DNA of 64,000 bases. Source: Brevibacterium sp. RIT 803 (GTDB taxonomy: Bacteria > Actinomycetota > Actinomycetes > Actinomycetales > Brevibacteriaceae). Shown piece after piece: positions 45,440 to 55,086 of the stretch. Under the pieces are notes generated by a model, which saw only the letters and a list, made by a program, of their open reading frames with translations, did not search any database and had not been told where the DNA came from. How positions within the stretch are numbered: position 1 is the stretch's first letter; every line of letters starts with the position of its first letter. The position numbers and the translations under genes were made by a program. The stretch covers positions 186,001-250,000 of the forward strand of contig NZ_JAFEMW010000005.1 of the NCBI RefSeq assembly GCF_016892625.1, given 5' to 3'.

Positions 45440-46399
45440 TCAGCGCTTCTTGTTCTTCTTGCGGTTCTTGCTCACCGGCTGCTGCCGTTGACGGCTCTGG
45501 TTCGAGGTCTGCTCAACAGCAGTGGCGGTGCCGCCCTTGGTCTCAGGCTGCTGCACGGGCTTGCCCTTGCGAGCCTTCCGCTCCAGCATCTCCTTCTCGG
45601 CCTTGGAGCCGGGGGCTGGCATATTGCGGATGACCACGTGCTGCTGGCACATCGTCCAGGTGTTCGAGACGAGCCAGTAGAAGAGAACGCCGAGCGGGAA
45701 GTAGATACCGCCGATGCCGAAGACGAGGGGCATCACGTAGAGGAGCATCTTCTGCGACTGCATCATCGGGTTCGCCATCGCGGACTCCGACATGTTCTTC
45801 GCCATCATCTGCTTCTGCGTGATGAACATGGTCGCCGCCATGATGACGATCAGGATGCCAGTGAGGAACTTGACGGCGATACCCGGGTCGGTGAAGACCG
45901 CAGACAGCGAAATTCCGAAGACAGACGACTTTTCCGCCTGAATCGCAAGCTCCTGAGTGAATCCACCGATTGCGTTGATCTTCCCCGAGGCCACATCCGG
46001 CATGTTGTGGATGACGCGGAACAGGGAGAAGAAGATCGGCATCTGCACGAGGAGAGGCAGACACGAGGCCCACGGGCTCGTCTTGTTGTCGCGGAACAGG
46101 CTCATCTGCTCTTCGGCCATGGCCTGACGCGAGTACTGGTCCTTCTTGCCCTTGTACTTAGCCTGCAGGCGCTGAATCTGAGGCTGCAGCAGCTGCATCT
46201 TCCGCTGGGACTTGATCTGATAGACGAACAGCGGAATGAGGATTGCACGGATCACCAGGGTCAGCCCGGCGATCGACAGAACCCAAGTCCAGCCATTGGC
46301 TGCTGGCAGACCGATCGCAGTGAAGATCTCGTGGAAGATCGCGAGGATCCAAGCAACTACCCACTGCAGCGGGTAGAGCAGCTTGTCCATCCAGTCCAT
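45440..46399 (-). CDS. yidC: Membrane protein insertase YidC
   Basis: A 319-residue Oxa1/YidC insertase with five membrane segments and no large periplasmic P1 domain, as in Gram-positives. Core motifs are WVLSIAGLTLVIRAILIPLF, with the hydrophilic-groove Arg (VIRA), then SPWASCLPLLVQMPIFFSLFRVI and GIGGIYFPLGVLFYWLVSNTWTM. A basic C-terminal tail (SKNRKKNKKR) probably touches ribosomes. It inserts small membrane proteins, alone or with SecYEG. The ATG has GAGGAG upstream. The 171-base gap to yidD shows no clear feature. Confidence 0.97.
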   Translation of the reverse strand: MDWMDKLLYPLQWVVAWILAIFHEIFTAIGLPAANGWTWVLSIAGLTLVIRAILIPLFVYQIKSQRKMQLLQPQIQRLQAKYKGKKDQYSRQAMAEEQMSLFRDNKTSPWASCLPLLVQMPIFFSLFRVIHNMPDVASGKINAIGGFTQELAIQAEKSSVFGISLSAVFTDPGIAVKFLTGILIVIMAATMFITQKQMMAKNMSESAMANPMMQSQKMLLYVMPLVFGIGGIYFPLGVLFYWLVSNTWTMCQQHVVIRNMPAPGSKAEKEMLERKARKGKPVQQPETKGGTATAVEQTSNQSRQRQQPVSKNRKKNKKR

Positions 46400-46570
46400 T
46401 CAGTACTCCTCGTTACAACGATTCTTCACGATCGTTCATTTTGCCATTGTTCGCGGGTCTTCGCGACACAGAACCACGGGTCCTGCTCTCGCGTGTACCG
46501 GAGGTGTCAACCACCGGATTGTCGTGATGCACAGACGCGCTGAACATCTGCTGCGCGCACGACACAATTG

Positions 46571-46924
46571 TCAGCGGCCATCTTCGTCATGCATTGAAAC
46601 TGAGCGGGCCCGGCGCGCTGAACCGGGAACATGGTCCACCCCGCCATGGGAAAAAGGATTGCATCGCAGTATTCGCCACCCAGTTAACACCATTCCCTTG
46701 AGAACTCCGTGTATCTCGAAGGCCTCCAGGCCGTACATAGAGCAACTGGGATAGTACCGACACACCTGTCCGTACAGTGGAGACACCACGACTCGATAAG
46801 CTCTGATGAACCACACGAACGGCATGCGCGGCCCGATTCGGATCACCCACCAGACCGTGGGCCAGAAACCGGCCGGTCTGCGGGGCACCTCCGAGGGGTG
46901 TTTCAGATCATGTTCGGCGTCCAC
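46571..46924 (-). CDS. yidD: Membrane protein insertion efficiency factor YidD
   Basis: A 117-residue protein with the DUF37/YidD core: YRVVVSPLYGQVCRYYPSCSMYGLEAFEIHGVLKG, holding the paired Cys typical of the family, then GWRILRCNPFSHGGVDHVP. A ~25-residue N-terminal extension and a short Arg-rich tail are present. It binds the inner face of the membrane and helps YidC-dependent insertion. The GTG overlaps the rnpA end by 17 bases, the usual coupling. Confidence 0.93.
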   Translation of the reverse strand: MDAEHDLKHPSEVPRRPAGFWPTVWWVIRIGPRMPFVWFIRAYRVVVSPLYGQVCRYYPSCSMYGLEAFEIHGVLKGMVLTGWRILRCNPFSHGGVDHVPGSARRARSVSMHDEDGR

Positions 46925-47273
46925 GGCTCTCTAGTTTCTTCTGCGCTTTGTCCATCAGCATCGTGACCTCGGACTCAAGTACGGAGAATTCCGCTTCTGA
47001 TGCGTGGGGCAATGCTCTGATCACGAACAGTGCACCGGGATCAAGGCTGTCGAGCCGGACTCGCATGATCTCTCGAAGACGACGTTTCACTCGGTTCCGT
47101 CGAACGGCGTTTCCAACGGCCTTGGATACGATGAAACCCACGCGTGCAGCGTGGGAATCATCACTATCAATCAGGCTGTGTGCCATCAAATGGTCCGAGC
47201 GCACACGGACGCCAGCTTTGAAGACTCTTCTGAAGTCGTCTCCGCTGCGGATCCGGTGAGCCGCGGTGATCAC
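46908..47273 (-). CDS. rnpA: Ribonuclease P protein component
   Basis: A 121-residue basic protein that joins the RNase P RNA to mature tRNA 5' ends. The RNR signature appears as VGNAVRRNRVKRRLREIMR (about residues 54-72), preceded by FIVSKAVG. The N-terminal AAHRIRSGDDFRRVFKAG is typical. The GTG start lies 2 bases after the rpmH stop. Here the co-transcribed rpmH-rnpA-yidD-yidC-jag-rsmG order is intact. Confidence 0.95.
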   Translation of the reverse strand: MITAAHRIRSGDDFRRVFKAGVRVRSDHLMAHSLIDSDDSHAARVGFIVSKAVGNAVRRNRVKRRLREIMRVRLDSLDPGALFVIRALPHASEAEFSVLESEVTMLMDKAQKKLESRGRRT

Positions 47274-47275
47274 AC

Positions 47276-47413
47276 TTATGCCGAAACTTCGGCACGTCCC
47301 TTGCGACGACGTGCGGCCAGGATCGAACGGCCGGCGCGAGTGCGCATGCGCAGACGGAAGCCGTGCTTCTTGGCGCGCTTGCGGTTATTGGGCTGGAAAG
47401 TACGCTTACTCAC
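47276..47413 (-). CDS. rpmH: 50S ribosomal protein bL34
   Basis: A 45-residue basic protein, [19 protein letters not shown] at the start and ...[11 protein letters not shown] at the end, a full match to L34. It begins at GTG 47413 with GGAG 8 bases upstream and ends at TAA 47276-47278, 2 bases before rnpA. It is the first gene of the leftward operon. An intrinsic-terminator-like hairpin with a T6 run lies 50 bases upstream in its leader (47463-47492), so its expression may be attenuated. Confidence 0.96.
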   Translation of the reverse strand: MSKRTFQPNNRKRAKKHGFRLRMRTRAGRSILAARRRKGRAEVSA

Positions 47414-47462
47414 TTCAAGTCTCCGATTTCTAGGTTGCGGTCGAACGACGGTGCGTTCTCAC

Positions 47463-47492
47463 AAAAAACGGCGGTACGAGTCTCGACCGCCG
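47463..47492 (-). terminator. Terminator/attenuator in the rpmH leader
   Basis: Read leftward: CGGCGGT (47492-47486), an inner CGAG/CTCG stem, ACCGCCG (47475-47469), then TTTTTT (47468-47463). It is a complete intrinsic terminator between the predicted rpmH promoter and the rpmH start, 50 bases before the GTG. Confidence 0.7.
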
Positions 47493-47562
47493 AGCACTCC
47501 TGTGCATAAGAGCCAAAAGATATTCAAGATAATCGGATGAAGCCCGGTACACAGGACACTCC

Positions 47563-47592
47563 ATCTTAGCCAAGGTCAAAGTTCCTGGTCAA
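47563..47592 (-). promoter_or_regulatory. Predicted rpmH operon promoter
   Basis: On the minus strand: -35 TTGACC (47592-47587), 18-base spacer, -10 TAAGAT (47568-47563). Transcription would start near 47556, giving a leader of ~140 bases that includes the terminator-like hairpin. Confidence 0.5.
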
Positions 47593-47661
47593 ACTCGAAG
47601 TCAATGTTTCACGTCACTGTTGTGAACTGTTCGCCGGAATTCATCGTCTGCACATCTGCGG

Positions 47662-47790
47662 TCGTCCACAAGTAACAAGGGTGTAGTTTTCCACATGGTT
47701 ATCCACCAGTGTGGAGGATTACAGGGATGACTCGTCAGTTCTCCACAAACTGTGGAAAACTATGTGGAAGTCATACACAGGTGTGGACCA
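47662..47790. promoter_or_regulatory. DnaA-box cluster upstream of dnaA
   Basis: Box-like 9-mers: TCGTCCACA (47662), TTTTCCACA (47687), TTATCCACC (47699), TTCTCCACA (47739), TGTGGAAAA (47751), TGTGGACCA (47782). They probably autoregulate dnaA and may form part of a bipartite origin. A parS half-site GTTTCACGT lies nearby at 47606. Confidence 0.65.
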
Positions 47791-47828
47791 TGCCAATAAG
47801 AAACTACGAAAACGGAGGAAGATTGACG

Positions 47829-49463
47829 GTGTCGAATTCCAAGAATGAGCTCATCAGCCAATGGCGGACGGTGGTCTCGACCCTGGATCAGGACCCCAGT
47901 CTCACCGCTCATCAGAGGGGCTTCCTCTCGCTTGCTGTGCCCAAGGCTCTCGTCGACAACGCATTGGTCCTGCTTGCTGTCCGGGATGAACACACGCGCA
48001 GAACCATCGAGACTCGTCTCCTCGGGCCTTTGACCCGGGAGTTCTCTCATGTTCTTGGTTTCGAGGTGACCTTCGGGTTCGTCGTCGATCCCGAACTCGA
48101 CGTTCCGATCAGGTTCGAAGATCTCATCGGGGAACCCACACCGGGATCACCCATTGAAATCGATCCCGAGACATCCACCTCGGCGATGGGATCTACCGGG
48201 TCTGCAGCCTATGCACCGTCGCAGACCGCGAACGCTCAGCCTCAGACTCCGGCGCCCTACAACCGCGCTCCACATCCGCAGCCGCAGATGCCCAGGTACG
48301 AAGACACCGGGCCAGCGCCCAGCAACGGGGCACCTGTGGAAAGAACGACGCGAGAGATGAAGATCGCCGAGGCAACCGCCGCCCAGCCGACTCCACCGGT
48401 CGAGGTCCCCGGCGTCGCCCAGCTCAACCCCAAGTACACCTTCGACACCTTCGTCATCGGGGCGTCCAACCGCTTCGCCCATGCTGCGGCCTTCGCCGTG
48501 GCCGAGGCACCGGCCAAGGCCTACAACCCACTGTTCATCTACGGCGATTCGGGGCTGGGAAAGACACACCTCCTGCACGCGATCGGGTATTACGCGACGC
48601 AGCTGTTCCCCGAGATCAGAGTGAAATACGTCTCGAGCGAAGAGTTCGTCAACGACTTCATCAATACGATCGGTTCGTCGAAGACTTCGAACTCCCTGCG
48701 ACCAGCATTTCAGCGTCGCTACCGCGAGGTCGACATCCTGATGATCGATGACATCCAGTTCCTGCAGGGCAAGGATGCGACGGTCGAAGAGTTCTTCCAC
48801 ACATTCAATGCTCTGCACAATGAGGTCAAACAGGTCGTCATCACCTCCGACCAGCCCCCGAAGATGCTCAAAGGCTTCGAGGAGCGACTGCGCTCACGCT
48901 TCGAGTGGGGCCTCCTGACAGATGTGCAGCCCCCGGACATGGAGACGCGCTTTGCGATTCTGCGTCGGAAGGCAGCCGGCGAACAGCTCGATGTTCCCAA
49001 TGACGTGCTCGAATACATCGCCTCGCGGATCTCCTCGAACATCCGCGAGCTCGAAGGTGCTCTCATCCGTGTGACGGCCTTCGCCAACCTCAACGATCAA
49101 CAGGTCGACGTCAGTCTGGCCGAGACCGTCCTCAAGGACTTCATCACCCAAGACGACACCCCAGCCATCACTGCTGCCGACATCATGGGCCAGACCGCTG
49201 CCTACTTCAGCCTCACCCTCGATGATCTGTGCGGCACGTCCCGATCAAGGACACTGACCACTGCTCGCCAGATCGCCATGTACCTGTGCCGTGAGCTCAC
49301 GGAGCTGTCGCTGCCGAAGATCGGACAGGCATTCGGCGGCCGCGATCACACCACCGTGATGCACGCGAACAAGAAGATTCGAACTCAGATGGCTGAACGA
49401 CGGGCGGTCTACACTCAGGTCACCGAGTTAACAAACCGCATTAAACAGCAACATCGCCTATAG
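47829..49463 (+). CDS. dnaA: Chromosomal replication initiator DnaA
   Basis: A 544-residue AAA+ initiator. Domain I covers about 1-85, domain II is a Pro/Gln-rich linker, domain III has Walker A YGDSGLGKTHLLHAIG, Walker B ILMIDDIQFLQGKD and the arginine-finger region, and domain IV has the box-recognition signature FGGRDHTTVMHANKKI. DnaA-ATP melts oriC and loads DnaB. I start at GTG 47829, about 10 bases after GGAGGA; the TTG two codons upstream is too close to that site. It is divergent from rpmH and followed by oriC. Confidence 0.97.
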   Translation: MSNSKNELISQWRTVVSTLDQDPSLTAHQRGFLSLAVPKALVDNALVLLAVRDEHTRRTIETRLLGPLTREFSHVLGFEVTFGFVVDPELDVPIRFEDLIGEPTPGSPIEIDPETSTSAMGSTGSAAYAPSQTANAQPQTPAPYNRAPHPQPQMPRYEDTGPAPSNGAPVERTTREMKIAEATAAQPTPPVEVPGVAQLNPKYTFDTFVIGASNRFAHAAAFAVAEAPAKAYNPLFIYGDSGLGKTHLLHAIGYYATQLFPEIRVKYVSSEEFVNDFINTIGSSKTSNSLRPAFQRRYREVDILMIDDIQFLQGKDATVEEFFHTFNALHNEVKQVVITSDQPPKMLKGFEERLRSRFEWGLLTDVQPPDMETRFAILRRKAAGEQLDVPNDVLEYIASRISSNIRELEGALIRVTAFANLNDQQVDVSLAETVLKDFITQDDTPAITAADIMGQTAAYFSLTLDDLCGTSRSRTLTTARQIAMYLCRELTELSLPKIGQAFGGRDHTTVMHANKKIRTQMAERRAVYTQVTELTNRIKQQHRL

Positions 49464-50004
49464 AAGACGGTATACACATCTGTGGATAACCATGGGGACA
49501 AGCCACGTAACCTGGGGATAGAATGGTGGATAACTTCACGAAGTGAGTGGAGGGATGTGAACTACATGGATGTGCTTACCCAGGCGCCCACCGAAGCATG
49601 TGTGGCCGTGCACAGGGGATCCACACCCTCGGAGGTCGCTCAGCCCTTGATTACTAGGGCGTAACAGTTGGTTGTCCACAAACTCCACAGGTGCTAATAC
49701 TTCTACTCCATGAATTGAAGTTGTAAGAGGGTGACCGCCACCGACTGCACCGGCTCGGTTGGGAAGCTCTCGAAGGAGAGCTCGACACAGGCTGTGACCG
49801 CGATCAGTTATTCGAACACATGGTCACAGCCGATTCTCGAATGCGAGATCTTGAAGGTCCTGGTCTGAGCAGAACCTGTGGCTCATCATGTTGTCGTCAG
49901 CTCGATGCCCCGACGCTGAGATTTCCGCTAGGCTGTGTAGAGTTTTCCGAGCAACGTCAAGCCAGTGTCTTGAAGACGTCGGGTGGTCGCCCCGAAGGAG
50001 TAAA
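49464..50004. other. oriC: Origin of replication oriC (dnaA-dnaN intergenic region)
   Basis: A 541-base gap with DnaA boxes TGTGGATAA (49481-49489, perfect), GGTGGATAA (49525-49533) and TTGTCCACA (49672-49680, perfect for actinomycetes), plus weaker boxes near 49618 and 49681. A less GC-rich patch around 49690-49735 could be the unwinding element. A 9-bp inverted repeat (49791-49799/49822-49830) lies farther right. Position and boxes make this the likely origin, as in other actinomycetes. Confidence 0.85.
49765..49782. terminator. Small hairpin inside oriC region
   Basis: AGCTCTC (49765-49771), GAAG loop, GAGAGCT (49776-49782). A 7-bp perfect stem that could stop dnaA transcription or be an origin structure; no T-run follows. 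Confidence 0.3.
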
Positions 50005-51144
50005 GTGAACGCCGAAGCATCTCCCCTGAAGTTCAAAGTCAACCGCGATGTCCTTGCCGATGCGGTGACTTGGGCAACCAAGACCCTCCCCAGTCGTCCT
50101 TCCGCACCAGTGCTCACAGGCATTCTCATCACCGCCGAGGCTGGTGGGACCGTTCGTCTCTCCGTCTTCGACTACGAAGTCTCGTCCCGAGTCGAGATCT
50201 CAGCCGAGGTCGTCACCGCCGGCACCGTCCTCGTCTCCGGCCGGCTCCTTGCCGACATCTCCAAGGCCCTCCCGAACCAGGAAGTCACCCTCGAACAGAT
50301 CGATTCGAAGGTCGACGTCACCTGTAGCTCGTCTCGGTTCTCACTGATGACGATGCCTGTCGGCGAATACCCTGCCTTGCCTCAGGTCCCCGAGGCCTCA
50401 GGAACCGTGGCGGCCGGTGAATTCCAGAACGCCGTCTCCCAGGTCACGATCGCAACGTCGAAAGACGACACCCTCCCGATCCTGACCAGCGTTCGTGTCG
50501 AGATCGAGGGCGAAAAGGTCACACTCCTGGCCACCGACCGCTACCGGCTCGCTGTCCGGGAGTTCACCTGGAACCCCGGACGTCCCGACGTCTCCGCTGT
50601 CGCACTTCTGCGCGGACGCACTCTCTCCGATGTCTCGAAGTCACTCGGCGGTGATGTCACGATCGGTCTGAGCAACGATGCAGGCAAGGATCTCATCTCC
50701 TTCACCTCGGCGGGCCGTGTCACAACCTCACTCCTCGTCGAAGGCGAGTACCCCAAGGTTCGTTCGCTGTTCCCTGATTCCGTGCCGATCCACGCGATCG
50801 TCGAAACCGGCGTTCTGCGTGAAGCTGTCCGCCGTGTCTCCCTCGTGGCCGAACGGAACACCCCGCTGCGCTTCGAGGTCAGCGACGGAATGCTCACACT
50901 CCACGCCGGAACCGGCGACGATGCCCAAGCGTCGGAAGCCGTCGAGGCAGTGCTCCAAGGTGACCCGATCACCGTGGGCTTCAACCCTCACTACATCGCC
51001 GAAGGTCTCGCTGCCATCGAGAGCCCCTACGTGAACTTCTCGTTCACCCAGCCGATGAAGCCCGTCATCATCTCGGGGCAGAAGGATCTGGAATCCTCGG
51101 CGGACGAATCGTATCGGTACTTGCTCATGCCAACACGTATCTGA
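50005..51144 (+). CDS. dnaN: DNA polymerase III sliding clamp (beta subunit)
   Basis: A 379-residue clamp with three similar domains: LKFKVNRDVLADAVTWATKTLPSRP at the start, SGRLLADISKALP in domain 1, and the C-terminal YLLMPTRI typical of the family. The ring tethers polymerase III and repair proteins to DNA. The GTG start has AAGGAG 5 bases upstream. The stop lies directly against the recF ATG with no gap, so the two are translated together. Confidence 0.98.
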   Translation: MNAEASPLKFKVNRDVLADAVTWATKTLPSRPSAPVLTGILITAEAGGTVRLSVFDYEVSSRVEISAEVVTAGTVLVSGRLLADISKALPNQEVTLEQIDSKVDVTCSSSRFSLMTMPVGEYPALPQVPEASGTVAAGEFQNAVSQVTIATSKDDTLPILTSVRVEIEGEKVTLLATDRYRLAVREFTWNPGRPDVSAVALLRGRTLSDVSKSLGGDVTIGLSNDAGKDLISFTSAGRVTTSLLVEGEYPKVRSLFPDSVPIHAIVETGVLREAVRRVSLVAERNTPLRFEVSDGMLTLHAGTGDDAQASEAVEAVLQGDPITVGFNPHYIAEGLAAIESPYVNFSFTQPMKPVIISGQKDLESSADESYRYLLMPTRI

Positions 51145-52269
51145 ATGTGGATATCCCGACTTTCGCTGCGTAACTACCGGTCGTATCCCGAACTCGACCT
51201 CGAGTTCGAACCCGGGGTCACCACATTCGTGGCCGACAACGGGACCGGCAAGACCAATATCGTCGAAGCCATCGGGTATCTTGCTCATCTGCGCTCTCAT
51301 CGAGTTGCCTTCGATGCGCCGCTGGTCAATGAGTCCGCCCAGACGGCAACCGTGTCCGCTCTCGTCAATCGCGATCAGCGACATGCCACGGTCGAAGTCT
51401 CGATCCAGTCCAAGGGCGCGAACCGGGCACGGGTCAACCGCTCGCCGGTGAAGATGAAGGAGATACTCGGGCTCGTCTCCTGTGTCGTCTTCGCACCAGA
51501 GGATCTCAGCCTTGTCCGGGGCGAACCTGCAGAACGACGATCGTGGATCGACACCCTGGTAGTGTCCCGCAACCCTCGCTATTCCTCGGTGATCACAGAT
51601 TTCGAACGTGCTCTCAAGCAGCGCAACGCGCTGCTCAAACGTCTGCGCGAGGATCGCGACCCCGGCCTCGAGGCGACGTTGGACATCTGGAACATGGCCT
51701 ATGCGGACTCCGCCTCCGAGCTGGTGTACGGCAGGCAGAGGATCCTCGCCGATATCGTCGAGCCGCTGCAGAAGAACTTCGCCTATATCGCTGCCGATGC
51801 TCGACTGGAACGCCAGGGAATCAAGGCTCGCTACGATTCGCGCATCGACTATTCTCAGGCCGGATCCGCTGCCGAATGCCGGGAGCTGCTGCTGGCCGCC
51901 CTCGAACGCAGACGCACAACGGAGATCGAAAGGGGTCTGACCCTGCACGGTCCCGGTCGTGACGATCTGGCTCTGACCATCGGCGATCATCCAGCGAAGG
52001 GCTACGCCTCACACGGTGAGACATGGTCGTTGGCTCTTGCCATGCAGCTGGCCGGATGGGATCTGCTGAGCTCCGATGCCGGGTCGGCCGCCGAACAGCC
52101 GGTCCTTGTCCTGGATGATGTCTTCGCCGAACTCGACACTGGGCGTCGGAACCGTCTGGCCTCTCGGATCACTGAAGCTGAGCAGGTATTCATCACCGCA
52201 GCCGTCGATGGAGATCTGCCAGCAGAGCTTGAGGGCCGAAGAATCGGTCAGGAGCGTCTGCTCCCATGA
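51145..52269 (+). CDS. recF: DNA replication and repair protein RecF
   Basis: A 374-residue SMC-like ATPase that helps load RecA at gaps. Walker A is VADNGTGKTNIVEAIGYL, the signature-like region lies before LVLDDVFAELDTGRR (Walker B), and LSLRNYRSYPELDLEFEPG opens the protein. Its start abuts the dnaN stop, and its TGA overlaps the next ATG (ATGA). Length is normal. Confidence 0.97.
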   Translation: MWISRLSLRNYRSYPELDLEFEPGVTTFVADNGTGKTNIVEAIGYLAHLRSHRVAFDAPLVNESAQTATVSALVNRDQRHATVEVSIQSKGANRARVNRSPVKMKEILGLVSCVVFAPEDLSLVRGEPAERRSWIDTLVVSRNPRYSSVITDFERALKQRNALLKRLREDRDPGLEATLDIWNMAYADSASELVYGRQRILADIVEPLQKNFAYIAADARLERQGIKARYDSRIDYSQAGSAAECRELLLAALERRRTTEIERGLTLHGPGRDDLALTIGDHPAKGYASHGETWSLALAMQLAGWDLLSSDAGSAAEQPVLVLDDVFAELDTGRRNRLASRITEAEQVFITAAVDGDLPAELEGRRIGQERLLP

Positions 52270-52778
52270 GTGGGATCGAGAAGGACACCTCAACTCCGGT
52301 TGCGGCACTTGAAGCTCTTGATCGGGTGCGTCGGATGGAAGCGACCGAGGCGAAGTTCGTCCGCAGCCGGCGCCGGTCACGACTGCGAGGCGAAGCCATC
52401 TACTCCTCGCCGGGCAAGGACAAACGTGACCCTGCGGCGATCTCATCTGCGCTGGGAAAGCTGATCTCAGCCCGAGGCTGGTCTTCTTCCATCGACATCG
52501 GCAAGGTGCTGGGCCGGTGGCCCGATCTTGTGGGAGAGCAGGTCGCAATGCACTGCAAACCCGTCGACTTCTCTCCTCCGCTGCTGATCATCGCCGCTGA
52601 CTCGACGACATGGGCGACTCAGCTGCGCGTGCTCAAGCCCACGATCCTCAGTGCGTTGGAGGCTGGTCTCGGCTCGCAGACGATCACGGAGATTGAGATC
52701 CGCGGGCCACGGGGACGCAGTTTCAAGAAGGGTCGGCGCAGTGTGTCCGGTCGTGGGCCACGGGACACCTTCGGCTGA
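52266..52778 (+). CDS. DciA-family (DUF721) replication helicase loader
   Basis: A 170-residue protein of the DUF721/DciA family, which loads or activates DnaB in bacteria lacking DnaC/DnaI. The core spans about residues 60-150 (ISARGWSSSIDIGKVLGRWPDLVGEQVAMHCKPVDF, then STTWATQLRVLKPTIL). The C-terminus has a basic Gly-rich tail (RGPRGRSFKKGRRSVSGRG). The ATG overlaps the recF stop by four bases. Its position between recF and gyrB is standard for actinomycetes, and the DnaB encoded at 1862 would be its client. Confidence 0.9.
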   Translation: MSGIEKDTSTPVAALEALDRVRRMEATEAKFVRSRRRSRLRGEAIYSSPGKDKRDPAAISSALGKLISARGWSSSIDIGKVLGRWPDLVGEQVAMHCKPVDFSPPLLIIAADSTTWATQLRVLKPTILSALEAGLGSQTITEIEIRGPRGRSFKKGRRSVSGRGPRDTFG

Positions 52779-52937
52779 GGAGTTTCTGAGTCTGCATCTC
52801 GGCAGATCTGAAAAACCATAGAGGGCCTTAAACGGCGATAGCCGGTCCCGTTCGTGCCCGGGGGTACATCTGAGGCTTCAGAAATCCGCAAATGCACCTT
52901 AATGGGCCGCTTACGGGCATTTCAGGGCGTGGCGCGG

Positions 52938-54977
<2,040 letters not shown>

Positions 54978-54982
54978 TCCTC

Positions 54983-55018
54983 ACCGTCGGTTCCCGGCCA
55001 CTGCCGGGAACCGACGGT
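54983..55018 (+). terminator. Perfect hairpin between gyrB and gyrA
   Basis: ACCGTCGGTTCCCGGC (54983-54998) and its exact complement (55003-55018) around CACT: a 16-bp stem 5 bases after the gyrB stop. No T-run follows. It could be a partial terminator or an mRNA stability element that separates gyrB from gyrA levels. Confidence 0.6.
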
Positions 55019-55086
55019 CACACAGACTCTCACGAATTCACTCACCGCCGTGCTGCGCGGGTTAAGACACAAGGGAAGAGCCCACA

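Noticed and set aside
44846-46543. 565-codon frame opposite jag and yidC
   Set aside because: Leu/Arg/His-rich antisense reading; jag and yidC have all family motifs.
47606-47619. parS site between rpmH and dnaA
   Set aside because: Only the left half GTTTCACGT is intact (CACTG follows), so it is mentioned as a half-site but not counted.
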